From Raoultibacter phocaeensis (GTDB taxonomy: Bacteria > Actinomycetota > Coriobacteriia > Coriobacteriales > Eggerthellaceae), in the NCBI RefSeq assembly GCF_901411515.1, contig NZ_CABDUX010000001.1, forward strand, positions 186,001 through 250,000: a DNA stretch of 64,000 nucleotides, given 5' to 3'. The notes below the pieces were generated by a model. It was not told the origin of the DNA, did no database searches, and was given only the letters and a program-made list of their open reading frames with translations. This document shows, one piece after another, positions 34,153 to 43,198 of the stretch. Each line of letters opens with the position of its first letter. Within the stretch, counting starts at the first letter, position 1. The position numbers and the translations under genes were made by a program.

Positions 34153-35805
34153 TCACTTCCTCCGCGCTATATCGACGACGATCCACAGCGACAAAACCGC
34201 AGCCCCCAGATAGCCGAAGAAAGCCAGTACCGGCACGCCGAGCAGACGAGGCTCCATCGTCGAGAGCGAAAGCATGCTCGACCCGATGAAGAGGCCTGCG
34301 ATGATGAGCGCTATCGTCAAGCGGTTCACGATCTTCGAAACGCGCGCGAGCGGCGCCTCCGAGCCCAGCACCTCCATGTTCACCTTGAGCTGTCCTCGCG
34401 TGAGCATCTTGAGCGCATCTCCCGAAAACGCGAGGGCATCGAGCGATCCGGTGGCCGACGACCTGAGCGAACGGGCAAGCTCCCCGATTGCTTGGGCAAG
34501 TTCCTCTTGGCTGTTCTTGCTCGTCCGGATGTGGGCGTTGATGATCGCGACGATGTTGAGGTTGGGAATGAACGGGCCGACCGTTCCCTCGATCGTCACG
34601 ATACCGCGCGAAACACTCGTAATCGAGGAAGGAAGCGTTACCTTGCACTGCCGCGTGAGGGCGAGGATGTCGTTCAGAAACGCGCCGATGTCGATTTCTG
34701 CCACATCGCACGATCCGTAATCGGCGAGCAGCAGATCGAGATCGGCAAGGAAACGCGTATGGTCGATGACCGAATTATCCTTGGAGATAGCAAACCGCAT
34801 GAGCGCTTCTTTGAGCTCCGAGGAGTCGAGTTTGCCCACTGCTTCGATGATATCGCCGAAGCCCGCCCGATCGCGGGCCGAAAGCTTGCCCATGTTGCCG
34901 AGATCGATGTAGACGACTTTACCGGCACGCACGAGCACGTTTCCCGGATGGGGATCGGCGTGGAAGAACCCGTAATCGAGGATCTGCGTCGCGTAATTGT
35001 CGAGCATCTTGCTGCCGATTTCCTCGAGATCATAGCCTTGCGCGACCAGCTGCCCGGTATCGTGGATGGGAGTGCCGTCGATGTACTCCATCACGAGTAC
35101 GTATTCGCTGCACAGATCGGGATACACCTTCGGGCATTCGATGAACGCGACGTCCTTGTTCAAATCAGCGAACTCGGACAGGTTTTCCGCCTCGCGGCGA
35201 AAATCGGTTTCTTCGAGAAACGTTGCCCACAGCTCTTCGACGACGTCGCGCAAGTCGAGCATCTGCTCGTCTTTCATGAAACGGGCCGCCTGACGGGCAA
35301 ACATGCGCATGATGTCGATGTCAAGCGCCATCGTCTCCTTGACGCCCGGACGCTGGATCTTGACCGCCACAATGTCGCCGGTCTCAAGCACGGCCCTGTG
35401 AACCTGCGCAAGCGAGGCGCTGCCAAGCGGCGTCGGGTCGATATGAACGAATATCTGGGCACGACGGCTTCCGAACTGAGTATCGAGCGCCGAGAGCATC
35501 TCGTCGAACGGGAGGGGCTCGCAGGAGGTCTGGAGCTTTGCGAGCTCGTCGCAATACACTTTCGGAAGAATTTCGGAGCGCGTCGAAAGCGTTTGTCCGA
35601 TCTTGACGAAGCTCGGCCCCAGGTCCTCGAGCATCGCGCGAAACTCCTCGGGCGAAAAGCCGCGCAGGAATCTATGCTTCCGGAGCATCGTGGATATCTC
35701 GCGCAACCGCCGTGTCCGCGTCTTGCGGTTCAGGTGAAAGCGGTTCTCGGGATCGACACCGGCATCGGAGCTAAAAAAGTACCGTAAGAGCGTATTGTCT
35801 GCCAT
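34153..35805 (-). CDS. ABC1/UbiB-family atypical kinase
   Basis: A 550-residue protein of the AarF/UbiB/ABC1 family. Seen: the KxGQ motif (SFVKIGQTLSTRSEILP, about 66-82), the SLAQVH loop, the VAVKIQRPG lysine, and the catalytic FFHADPHPGN block. Two C-terminal hydrophobic helices anchor it in the membrane. UbiB proteins support isoprenoid quinone synthesis or trafficking; in an anaerobe the relevant lipid would be menaquinone. The phasin-like gene lies 26 bases upstream, so both probably form one operon. Confidence 0.88.
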   Translation of the reverse strand: MADNTLLRYFFSSDAGVDPENRFHLNRKTRTRRLREISTMLRKHRFLRGFSPEEFRAMLEDLGPSFVKIGQTLSTRSEILPKVYCDELAKLQTSCEPLPFDEMLSALDTQFGSRRAQIFVHIDPTPLGSASLAQVHRAVLETGDIVAVKIQRPGVKETMALDIDIMRMFARQAARFMKDEQMLDLRDVVEELWATFLEETDFRREAENLSEFADLNKDVAFIECPKVYPDLCSEYVLVMEYIDGTPIHDTGQLVAQGYDLEEIGSKMLDNYATQILDYGFFHADPHPGNVLVRAGKVVYIDLGNMGKLSARDRAGFGDIIEAVGKLDSSELKEALMRFAISKDNSVIDHTRFLADLDLLLADYGSCDVAEIDIGAFLNDILALTRQCKVTLPSSITSVSRGIVTIEGTVGPFIPNLNIVAIINAHIRTSKNSQEELAQAIGELARSLRSSATGSLDALAFSGDALKMLTRGQLKVNMEVLGSEAPLARVSKIVNRLTIALIIAGLFIGSSMLSLSTMEPRLLGVPVLAFFGYLGAAVLSLWIVVDIARRK

Positions 35806-35831
35806 GGGTCGAAGCGTACAGCTTTGCGGCG

Positions 35832-36239
35832 TTAGGCCGTTGCTTCGGCGTTGCCGCCCCCTGCGTTCGCCTCACCCGCCGAGGCGTCCGGCTTCGTTTC
35901 GGTGCTGGTGACGTCCGAAGCGTCGCCTACCGCCGCCTCTGTGCTTCCAGAAGCAGCATTCGCTTTTGCAGCAAGCTCTGCAGCGCGCGCAGCGAATGCG
36001 GTGCGCTCTTCGGGGGTCATGGCCGCCATGCGCGCCTCGAGCACGTCGTAGCGCAACGTCGAAGCCGCGTCCTCAGCCTTATGCCTGAGTTCGCTGTTGA
36101 TCTGCTTTCCCTGGTCGACGGTGAGCTCGCCTTTCTCGATGAGCTGATCGATGAGCTCTTTTGTCTTCTCGCCCGTTATCGCCATCGCACCGACTCCCGC
36201 CAGAAAGATGTCTTTGAATCCGTCGCCGAAACTCGCCAT
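35832..36239 (-). CDS. Phasin-like coiled-coil protein
   Basis: A 135-residue protein. The N-terminal 90 residues are helical and amphipathic (FKDIFLAGVGAMAITGEKTK, then ELIDQLIEKGELTVDQGKQI), matching the short phasin/PhaF-like family that is often found beside ABC1/UbiB genes. The C-terminal 45 residues are an Ala/Ser/Gly/Glu-rich tail. The name does not imply storage granules here; no PHA synthase is present in the window. The insertion sequence begins 30 bases upstream of its start codon, so it may have lost its native promoter. Confidence 0.75.
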   Translation of the reverse strand: MASFGDGFKDIFLAGVGAMAITGEKTKELIDQLIEKGELTVDQGKQINSELRHKAEDAASTLRYDVLEARMAAMTPEERTAFAARAAELAAKANAASGSTEAAVGDASDVTSTETKPDASAGEANAGGGNAEATA

Positions 36240-36268
36240 ATCTGCCTCCTATAGTCTTCTTATCGCTT

Positions 36269-36290
36269 TTTGACTGTTCCAATCGAATCA
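36269..36290 (+). repeat. Left inverted repeat of the IS
   Basis: TTTGACTGTTCCAATCGAAT-CA is the reverse complement of the right end at 37712-37734 with two mismatches and one single-base gap. Confidence 0.75.
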
Positions 36291-36299
36291 TTCAGAATG

Positions 36300-36505
36300 C
36301 GATGCAGTTACTGGCTGGGCAGGCATGTCGGCATGTGTCCTGGGGCGTTTCCGACCCTGCGAAGGAGACTGACAGCCTGCCCCATTCGGGGCGGATCGCG
36401 GATTAGCTGGATGGCGGAGCCTCATCGAGGCTACCCCGTATCTCCTTCAGGAGGTTGCGAGCCCGTTTGGTGAGCAGGGGCCTGCCGCGTACGGAAGGCG
36501 GGACC
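36300..36505 (+). ncRNA. Candidate bridge RNA region of the IS110 element
   Basis: IS110 elements encode a structured bridge RNA in the noncoding end before the recombinase; it pairs with target and donor DNA. Here the leader carries three consecutive hairpins: GCCCC ATTC GGGGC (36379-36392), AGCCTC ATC GAGGCT (36418-36432) and CTCC TTCA GGAG (36442-36453). The right end has no noncoding space. RNA boundaries and guide loops are not resolved by eye. Confidence 0.5.
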
Positions 36506-37714
36506 ATGATCTATGCCGGGATAGACATAGCGAAAAACGAGCACGTTGTCGGTGCGACCGACGAGCGCGGCCGCGACGCGGCGAAGCCGATGCCGTTCGC
36601 GAACTCCACCGAAGGGTTCGGCAGGTGCGTCGCCTACCTCGAGGGGCTGGCGGAGTCGAAGGGCGATTTGCTGGTGGGCATGGAGGCGACCGGCCACTAC
36701 TGGCTGCCGCTGTTCTGCCGCCTGCAGGACGAGGGGTACGCCGTCGCTGTCGTAAACCCCATCCGCACCGACGCGATGCGCCGGTTCAAGGGCAGCTCGC
36801 GCGTGAAGACCGACATGATCGACTGCGTGCTCGTGGCCGAGACGCTGCGCTGCGGCGACTTCGAGCCGAGCAAGCTGGGCGACGAGGCCATGATCGAGCT
36901 GCGCCAGCTCACGCGTCTCCACCAAGAGCTCAAGGAGAGCGTCGCCGACCTAAAGCGTCAGGTCGTAGTCGCTCTCGACCAGGTCTTCCCCGAGTACGGC
37001 TCCATCTTCTCCGACACCTTCGGCGAGAGCTCGAAAGCGTTTTTGAAGAGGTGCCCGACACCTGAAGAGTGCCTCGGGGTGAGAGCCGACTCCCTGGCGA
37101 AGACGCTCGAGAGGGCCAGCCGCGGCAATCTCGGGCGCGATAAGGCCGACGAGATCAAGGGCATCGCCAGGACGTCGTGCGGCATCAGCGTGGCGGCCTC
37201 CGTCTTCTCCTTCCAGATCAAGCTGCTCATCGAGCAGATCGACTCCATAGAGGGGCAGATCGCCGAGGTCGGGGCCAGGGTCCGCAGCGGCATCGAGGCC
37301 GTCGAGCCGCTGATTCTCACGATCCCCGGCATCGGGCACGTGCTCGGTGCCCGGATCGTATCCGAGATCGGCGACATTCGCCGGTTCCGCAGCGCGCCCG
37401 CCGTCGTGAAGTACGCCGGCATCAACCCTTCCGTGAGCCAGTCCGGCAAGTTCTCCTCCAACGAAAATCACATCACCAAGCAGGGATCGCCCTACCTGCG
37501 CCGCGCGCTCTACCTGGCGGCGATGGCCCAACTCAAACTGAAGACGCCGTTCTACGACTACTATGCCAAGAAGCGCTCCGAGGGGAAGGCTCACCGCGAG
37601 GCGCTGATTGCCGTCTCGAGAAAGCTCGTCCACGTGATTTACGCCGTGCTCTCGAGGCAAGAACCCTACGACCCGGAGGTCGCGAGGAACCCCCTCGCAT
37701 CGCGTTCCGAGTGA
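36506..37714 (+). CDS. IS110-family transposase (DEDD recombinase)
   Basis: A 402-residue enzyme. The N-terminal RuvC-like DEDD domain is at about 1-155 (YAGIDIAKNEHVV, GMEATGHYW, KTDMIDCVLVAE). A coiled-coil region follows, then the C-terminal Transposase_20 domain (TIPGIGHVLGARIVSEIG, KYAGINPSVSQSG, GSPYLRRALYLA) with the nucleophilic serine expected there. The gene looks complete and intact. The start is ATG 36506 with GGAAGGCGGGACC upstream, not the longer in-frame start at 36455. The stop codon lies inside the right inverted repeat. Confidence 0.93.
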   Translation: MIYAGIDIAKNEHVVGATDERGRDAAKPMPFANSTEGFGRCVAYLEGLAESKGDLLVGMEATGHYWLPLFCRLQDEGYAVAVVNPIRTDAMRRFKGSSRVKTDMIDCVLVAETLRCGDFEPSKLGDEAMIELRQLTRLHQELKESVADLKRQVVVALDQVFPEYGSIFSDTFGESSKAFLKRCPTPEECLGVRADSLAKTLERASRGNLGRDKADEIKGIARTSCGISVAASVFSFQIKLLIEQIDSIEGQIAEVGARVRSGIEAVEPLILTIPGIGHVLGARIVSEIGDIRRFRSAPAVVKYAGINPSVSQSGKFSSNENHITKQGSPYLRRALYLAAMAQLKLKTPFYDYYAKKRSEGKAHREALIAVSRKLVHVIYAVLSRQEPYDPEVARNPLASRSE

Positions 37715-37734
37715 TTCGATATGGGACTGTCAAA
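37712..37734 (+). repeat. Right inverted repeat of the IS
   Basis: TGATTCGATATGG-GACTGTCAAA matches the inverted left end, and its first three bases are the transposase stop codon TGA. Confidence 0.75.
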
Positions 37735-38042
37735 GTGCAAAAATCTACAAAGTGAAATTCCTCGCAAAACTGCTTTACGGGTCTTGACTACTCATAGCTG
37801 GTCTCCTTCGAAGCTTTGCGTGCGGCCGCCGCGCGCTCAAGCGCTTGCAGCACTTGCAATCATAATGCCTCATGGGAGCGAAAAGAGCAATCAACAGTAC
37901 CGCAGCAAAGTACGAAACGGTTTTCATTCGGCGCGGAGACCGCAAGGGCAGCGTACTGGTGAAAAGGGCCGACGTCTCAGGCGTCGGCCCCGGTTAGCGC
38001 CCCCGCGCTTTCAGCAGGGGCGCACCGACCAAGTGCGGTTGC
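37735..38042. other. Intergenic stretch after the IS, possible gene remnant
   Basis: No complete gene is supported in these 308 bases. A 41-codon frame near 37872-37997 (plus strand) reads like a fragment of a coding region but has no ribosome site and ends inside the terminator hairpin, so it may be a relic beside the insertion. Confidence 0.4.
37961..37990 (-). terminator. Rho-independent terminator of the flavoprotein gene
   Basis: GGGCCGACG and CGTCGGCCC form a perfect 9-base stem with a 7-base loop; on the minus strand it is followed by TTTTC. It lies 53 bases past the flavoprotein stop at 38043. Confidence 0.8.
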
Positions 38043-39719
38043 TTACAACGAATCGATATATTCTTTCGCCTGGTCTGCTGCAAAGAATCCCGTAAAATAC
38101 GAATACCCTGAACAGCCGCCTGAGAAGCCATGATTGTAGTTGTCTTTGAAAAACTCACCAGAATCCAGTCCGCCTGCATACAGTCCCGGTATCGGCTTGC
38201 CTTCCGCATTCACCACTTCAATCTTGCCATCGATCTTCACACCGCACAGCGTCGAATACCAGGACGGAATGAGCTTGAACGCGTAGAAGGGGCCTTCTTC
38301 AAGAGCAAAAAGTGCGGCAGGGTCCTTGTAAAATTCCGTGTCTTCGCCCGCTTTCGCCAAGGCGTTGTACGCGTCAACCGTTGCGGCAAGCCCTTCGGGG
38401 TCGATCCCCGCAGCCTCAGCGAGTTCCTCGATCGTCTCGCCTTTGTACACGTCTCCCGACGTGACGCCCTTTTCCAGCTCCTCGCCCATCTCAGGAACCG
38501 GATCCATGGAGCCGAGAACCGTACGCGCATTTGTCATGAGCGGCTCGGTTTCCATACGCTTGACGGCTGCCGAGTCGATCACATTGAAGTACACGTAATC
38601 GTTCTCCTTGATACCGACCTTGAACATGGTATCCATGACCGACCACTTCTCGTTTCCGAGTCGCTTGCCAACGGCGTTCACCCACAAGTACGGTTCGCGA
38701 GCCGCCTTGTCGATAGGGGTGTCCCATGTTACGCCTTCGACGCTCGAGGCCGACGGCTGGGCAAACCCCATATCCGACGGGACAGCCCCGGCACCAAGCA
38801 TCATACGGATTCCGTCGCCATCGTGGGCGAGGTGAGAATCGTTCTTCCAGGCAATCGGGCCGTACCCGGGAATGAATCGCTCGATCATCTCGGCGTTGGT
38901 CGAAAAGCCGCCGGTACCGACGAACACGGCTTTCGCCTTGACGTACGCATTGCTTCCGTCGATCGTCGCCATAGCCCCAACGACTGTTCCGCCCTCATCG
39001 ACAACCAATGCGGTTGCCGGTGATCCAGTAAGTATCTCCGCATCGTACTGCTCGGCGGCTTTCTGCATGACGTCGAATGCCCCGATGCCCTGCCCTTCGT
39101 ACATGATACCTCCTGTTGGAGCATCAAGCGAAGGAAGCAACATCATGGGATACGCACCATGCTCGTACAGGAAATCGTGCTGGCGGTGGTTGTTTTTCAC
39201 ATAGTTCGAAACGAGCTCGGCGTTCGCCTCCCACGAGTTGTGCATCATGAAGTACGTGTATATGTCGTTATTGCTTCCCGTTTGTTGGCTTGCGTTCACC
39301 ACATTCGGATCGTCTGCGCATTCTTGCATGATCTTGCAGTCCGAAAATGCCATGGTAACTTCAGTCCCAACAGACGAGCCCCCGGTAACCGTCGACTTCT
39401 CAAGCAGGATCGTCTTCAAACCGAGCGAGCTTGCGTGCGCTGCAGACATCATGCCGCAGTTGCCGCCACCGATAACCAAGTAGTCGCACTCCTTCGCCGG
39501 CTCCCCCGCTTCACCTACCGATACAGCCGCGATAGCAAGATCGTCACTTCCAGAAGGCTGATTGCCGGCGGCTGGACTTTGGGCCGTTTGCGATTGCTTC
39601 CCATCGTTTGAGGGCGCAGAGGCGCACCCCGTCACGCCTGCAACCGCCATTGCCGCTCCCGTAAGAGCCGCTCCCGTCAAAAACGTACGACGAGATAAAA
39701 ACGTAGCATGCTTTTCCAT
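38043..39719 (-). CDS. Tat-exported FAD-dependent reductase (fumarate reductase flavoprotein family), probable lipoprotein
   Basis: A 558-residue protein. The Tat signal SRRTFLTG (residues 9-16) runs into a lipobox (VTGC), so it is probably a lipid-anchored protein outside the membrane. The FAD-binding fold starts with VIGGGNCG and an E near ILLEK. The rest follows the flavocytochrome c/urocanate-reductase-like group without heme domains. Such enzymes use an organic acceptor, often an unsaturated acid. Start ATG 39719 with GGAGGGAAC; a much longer upstream open frame is noncoding. The LuxR gene at 39898-41403 lies just upstream on the same strand. The electron donor is not encoded nearby. Confidence 0.9.
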   Translation of the reverse strand: MEKHATFLSRRTFLTGAALTGAAMAVAGVTGCASAPSNDGKQSQTAQSPAAGNQPSGSDDLAIAAVSVGEAGEPAKECDYLVIGGGNCGMMSAAHASSLGLKTILLEKSTVTGGSSVGTEVTMAFSDCKIMQECADDPNVVNASQQTGSNNDIYTYFMMHNSWEANAELVSNYVKNNHRQHDFLYEHGAYPMMLLPSLDAPTGGIMYEGQGIGAFDVMQKAAEQYDAEILTGSPATALVVDEGGTVVGAMATIDGSNAYVKAKAVFVGTGGFSTNAEMIERFIPGYGPIAWKNDSHLAHDGDGIRMMLGAGAVPSDMGFAQPSASSVEGVTWDTPIDKAAREPYLWVNAVGKRLGNEKWSVMDTMFKVGIKENDYVYFNVIDSAAVKRMETEPLMTNARTVLGSMDPVPEMGEELEKGVTSGDVYKGETIEELAEAAGIDPEGLAATVDAYNALAKAGEDTEFYKDPAALFALEEGPFYAFKLIPSWYSTLCGVKIDGKIEVVNAEGKPIPGLYAGGLDSGEFFKDNYNHGFSGGCSGYSYFTGFFAADQAKEYIDSL

Positions 39720-39897
39720 AGTTCCCTCCAATCGATCGAGCACATACTGCGCTTCGCTCGATTCGCGCACATGCGAACGACCGAAGCCTGCCGGCATTGT
39801 CGTACACGGAAGCGTCGCTCTTGATGAGAAAAGCCATGATTCGGCATCACATGAAATCACTGATTCTTGCAAAAAGCCTTTTCGCGAACTGGTTTCG

Positions 39898-41403
39898 CTA
39901 GCGCAACGACTCCCTGTTCGGCGCAATACGAGCCTCGACGATATCGAGAAACTCCTGCCTCGAGTGTATATCGAGTTTTTTGTAAATGTGGCGAGCATGC
40001 GTCTGGGCAGTGCCCGAAGAGATGTAGAGCTCGTTTTGTATGAAGGGAAGACTCCTTCCCTTTGCAAGTAAAAGAGCTACTTCCGCTTCTCGCGGAGTAA
40101 GGTCGTATTCCTGTGTGATCTCATCGATGCATGACGCAATATCGCCATCGCCCCTCGACGGCATCCCCGTGTCAGGCGAACCGCGATCTTCGACGGTTTC
40201 TCGCAAGACGCTGCCGGTCTCCTTGCCATTCAGCACCACGACAACAATGAACATCAGCACGAATACCGTAATAAGAGACACCGTGGTAAGCTCGGTTCCC
40301 CCAACTTTAATGGTTTCGACAAGCCACGAGTTCAACTGTGCGCTCACCACAACAGAAAGCGCAAAAGCTCCGTCCATCACACCGATTGCACGCACGGGAC
40401 TGTAACGGAAACGCACCACGATAAGCAAGCAGAGAATCCACGATATAGCCCTGAAGCACCAGAATCCCGCTCCGAATATCCCGTACGAAACAGAAAGGGA
40501 AACTCCACTCAGAAACGGTGCCAACAAAAAGGCAACCGCCATAACGATAAGGACGTTTCTCACAAGCGGCAATGTGATGCGACGGCGCTCCATCTTTCCC
40601 AGCGGAAGAAAAAGGTACGCCGCCAACGCGGTTAGGCCGAGAACGCCTCCTAGCAGATACAGCCTACCCATCTCGTTTACGCGAGCATCGGTGAGCTCAA
40701 GCGAAAAAGCACGCAGCATTTCGCCGCATAACGCGAACACGAACACGGCCCCAACCGAAAGAAGCAAACCTGCGGAAAAATGCGATGGTGCTTCGTTCGC
40801 CCCAATCGGAGCGGAATTCGATTCAACCCCCTCTTTTTTCGTGGAAGCAAAAGCGAGGGAAGCACCCGAAAAGAGCGGAAGAAGAACTGCGGTCACCGTC
40901 GCAAGGGGTAAGGATAGCGCCATACATAGGAAATAGAGGAGTAGGCCGCCTGCAAATGAAAACAGAGACAACTGGATTACAGGGCCACGGTCAATCGCTG
41001 CATACCGAATCGCCCACTGGAGGACAAGCCAAGCGCTCGTCACTCCCACAAGCACGGCGCCGACTGCCACAACCACGACACGCTCAGGCGAAGATGGGTC
41101 AAAGACAACGAGAGCAAGGGGTATCATCGCTGTCCCCAGCGCCGTTCCAACAGATCCCCCAATCGTGAGAGCTCGGGTATCGAGAAGGTGGGGCATCTTA
41201 CGTGCGAATGCAGCGTGTGCGAAGAGCGCGATAGCATGGGCCCATGTCGCCCAGAGCCAAACCATGTCGACCATGCCGTCCGCATCGGACACACCAGGCG
41301 CGAGTGCATCGCTGTAAAAGACAACAGTCACCCAGGCCCAATAGAACCCGAAACCAAGAAAGGCAGCGTATCCACGTATCCCGGAACGTTTTGGCATGTC
41401 CAT
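39898..41403 (-). CDS. LuxR-family regulator with ~12-TM N-terminal sensor domain
   Basis: A 501-residue protein: about 12 hydrophobic helices (about 10-390) and a C-terminal LuxR helix-turn-helix (DLTPREAEVALLLAKGRSLP, SSGTAQTHARHIYKKLDIHS). ATG 41403 follows GCGGGGGT. It is upstream of, and on the same strand as, the Tat-exported flavoprotein, separated by 178 bases that include the flavoprotein ribosome site. This pairing suggests it activates the flavoprotein gene when the substrate is present. Base composition is slightly less GC-rich than in neighbouring housekeeping genes. Confidence 0.85.
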   Translation of the reverse strand: MDMPKRSGIRGYAAFLGFGFYWAWVTVVFYSDALAPGVSDADGMVDMVWLWATWAHAIALFAHAAFARKMPHLLDTRALTIGGSVGTALGTAMIPLALVVFDPSSPERVVVVAVGAVLVGVTSAWLVLQWAIRYAAIDRGPVIQLSLFSFAGGLLLYFLCMALSLPLATVTAVLLPLFSGASLAFASTKKEGVESNSAPIGANEAPSHFSAGLLLSVGAVFVFALCGEMLRAFSLELTDARVNEMGRLYLLGGVLGLTALAAYLFLPLGKMERRRITLPLVRNVLIVMAVAFLLAPFLSGVSLSVSYGIFGAGFWCFRAISWILCLLIVVRFRYSPVRAIGVMDGAFALSVVVSAQLNSWLVETIKVGGTELTTVSLITVFVLMFIVVVVLNGKETGSVLRETVEDRGSPDTGMPSRGDGDIASCIDEITQEYDLTPREAEVALLLAKGRSLPFIQNELYISSGTAQTHARHIYKKLDIHSRQEFLDIVEARIAPNRESLR

Positions 41404-41475
41404 AATACCCCCGCACAACTGTTCCGCCTCAGTGTATCACGATCGCGGATAGCAGCCCTGCGAACCGAACGGGAA

Positions 41476-41518
41476 GACGCACGCAGCCCCGTAACATTCT
41501 TTCGGGGCTGCGTGCGTC
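41476..41518 (-). terminator. Very strong hairpin between luxR and glnK
   Basis: GACGCACGCAGCCCCG and CGGGGCTGCGTGCGTC form a perfect 16-base stem with an 11-base loop, 48 bases past the glnK stop. The T-run is poor (TCTTCCC), but stem strength makes it the probable end of the amt-glnK transcript. Confidence 0.7.
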
Positions 41519-41566
41519 CGCAAACCGCGCCTCATGCGCAGCCAGGCTCAACGGATTCGTCTTGAC

Positions 41567-41905
41567 CTAAACGGCCGCCTCGCCTTTTTCCTTCGTGCGT
41601 ATACGCACCACTTCGTCAACAGGGAAGATGAAGATTTTGCCGTCCCCCACGTCTCCTGTCTGCGCAGTTTCGCAGATGAGGTCAACAATGGCATCGACCC
41701 GTTCGTCACCGACCACGATTTCGAACTTCACCTTCGGAACCATGTTGAGCATCACTTCGGTTCCGCGATAGTATTCCTTCCAGCCATGCTGGTTTCCGCA
41801 CCCATGCACCTGGGATATCGTCATGCCTGACACTTTCGCTGCGAAGAGCGCATCTTTCAAAGGCTCGAGCTTTTCAGGCCGAACGATCGCCGAGATTTTC
41901 TTCAT
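41567..41905 (-). CDS. glnK: P-II nitrogen regulatory protein
   Basis: A 112-residue trimeric P-II protein with the N-terminal strand MKKISAIVRPEKLEPLKDAL, the T-loop (HGCGNQHGWKEYYRGTEVML) and the B-loop TGDVGDGKIFI. It senses 2-oxoglutarate and ATP/ADP and blocks the ammonium channel. Position 51, the Tyr modified by uridylylation in E. coli, is Val here (YRGTEV), so control by that modification is unlikely. It follows amt by 18 bases, an order opposite to the common glnK-amt. Confidence 0.93.
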   Translation of the reverse strand: MKKISAIVRPEKLEPLKDALFAAKVSGMTISQVHGCGNQHGWKEYYRGTEVMLNMVPKVKFEIVVGDERVDAIVDLICETAQTGDVGDGKIFIFPVDEVVRIRTKEKGEAAV

Positions 41906-41923
41906 GTCAGTTCCCTTCTTTGA

Positions 41924-43198
41924 TTAATCGAGGCCAATGTAGGCCGGATAGGCGCTCTCACCGTGCTCCGCCACATCGAGACCCTGCGCTTCCTTCTCTT
42001 CGCTCACCCGCAAGCTGCCCCCGAACACGGCTTTGACGATCAGCCCGATCACGATGCCCGCAACGCCTACGAACACGACCGTTACGAGTATGCCGAGCAC
42101 CTGGCTGACCAGAAGAGAGGGGTCCCCTGTATAGAACAGACCGCCGAATTCGGTCCAGGATAGCTCGGGCACGCAGAACAGGCCCGTCAGCACGCCGCCC
42201 ACGATACCGCCCACGCAATGGCATCCGAACGCATCGAGCGCATCGTCGTAGCCGAGCTTCTTCTTGCAGAGCGAGATGGCAAAGTAGCAGATGGGCGAAA
42301 CGATAAGGCCCATGACGATGGCCGCCCACGGCTCCACGAAACCTGCTGCCGGCGTGATAACCACCAAGCCGGCGACCAAACCGGTCGCACCGCCGACCAA
42401 GGTGGGCTTCCCCACTTTGATACGTTCAACAAGCATCCAGGACACGAGCGCCGCACCTGAAGCCACAACCGTGTTGACGAGCGCAAGCGCCGCGACTCCG
42501 TCAGCCGCGAACTCGGAGCCCGCGTTGAACCCGAACCAACCGAACCACAGAAGCGCAGCTCCAAGCGCCACGAACGGCACGTTGTGCGGGCGGTAGTTCA
42601 TCATGCCGAAACCTTTGCGCTTGCCCAGCAAGACGCACAGGATAAGCCCCGTCAGCCCGGAGCTGATGTGCACGACGTCGCCACCGGCGAAGTCGAGCGC
42701 GCCGATCGTGTCTCCGATCAGGCTCCCCTCCCCGCCCCACACCATGTGGGCGAGCGGAGGATACACGACGATCGTCCAGATCGCCACGAACGCGCATACC
42801 GCACCGAACTTCATGCGGCCCGCGACCGCACCCGTGATGATGGCCGTGGTGATCATGCAGAATGCCATCTGGAACACGACATCCACGATGCCGGGATACA
42901 CCGCGTCCTCGGGCACCGTCTGCGCTTCCGCAAGCATGCCCTGCACCGCGCCGAAGCATCCGAGCTGATCGAATCCCCCGAAAAACGGGATCGAGCCGTC
43001 GCCGCCGTATGCGAACGACCACCCGCAGACCGTCCACGTGATTCCGACGATGCCCATCACCGCAAGCACCATGATCATCGTGTTCACCACGTTCTTGCGC
43101 CTGCTCAAACCTCCGTAGAAGAACGCCAGACCGGGCGTCATCAGCAAAACGAGCATCGCGCAGACGATCATGAATCCCGTCGATCCTGTGTCGAACAT
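41924..43198 (-). CDS. amt: Ammonium transporter
   Basis: A 424-residue Amt/Rh channel with 11 expected membrane helices. Typical segments are MLVLLMTPGLAFFYGGLSRR at the start, YPPLAHMVWGGEG around the first pore His, AGGDVVHISSGLTGL and DDALDAFGCHCVGGIVG with the second pore His. The start has AAGGAGG before the ATG. With glnK it forms a nitrogen-limitation unit. The gene reads away from the acetyltransferase gene, so the 180-base gap should hold its promoter; a GTTTC-GA-GAAAC repeat lies at 43291-43302. Confidence 0.95.
   Translation of the reverse strand: MFDTGSTGFMIVCAMLVLLMTPGLAFFYGGLSRRKNVVNTMIMVLAVMGIVGITWTVCGWSFAYGGDGSIPFFGGFDQLGCFGAVQGMLAEAQTVPEDAVYPGIVDVVFQMAFCMITTAIITGAVAGRMKFGAVCAFVAIWTIVVYPPLAHMVWGGEGSLIGDTIGALDFAGGDVVHISSGLTGLILCVLLGKRKGFGMMNYRPHNVPFVALGAALLWFGWFGFNAGSEFAADGVAALALVNTVVASGAALVSWMLVERIKVGKPTLVGGATGLVAGLVVITPAAGFVEPWAAIVMGLIVSPICYFAISLCKKKLGYDDALDAFGCHCVGGIVGGVLTGLFCVPELSWTEFGGLFYTGDPSLLVSQVLGILVTVVFVGVAGIVIGLIVKAVFGGSLRVSEEKEAQGLDVAEHGESAYPAYIGLD

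Larger units (their letters stand above)
36269..37734 (+). mobile_element. IS110-family insertion sequence
   Basis: About 1.47 kb: a left inverted repeat, about 215 bases of structured noncoding DNA, one transposase gene, and a right inverted repeat that overlaps the transposase stop. The boundaries are set by the repeat ends. No obvious target duplication is visible, as expected for this family. Confidence 0.8.

Noticed and set aside
37735-38042. Short frames after the insertion sequence
   Set aside because: No start signals or family match; listed only as a possible relic.
39720-40067. N-terminal extension of the flavoprotein open frame
   Set aside because: The Tat signal and a good ribosome site set the start at 39719; the extension overlaps the regulator gene's end in another frame.
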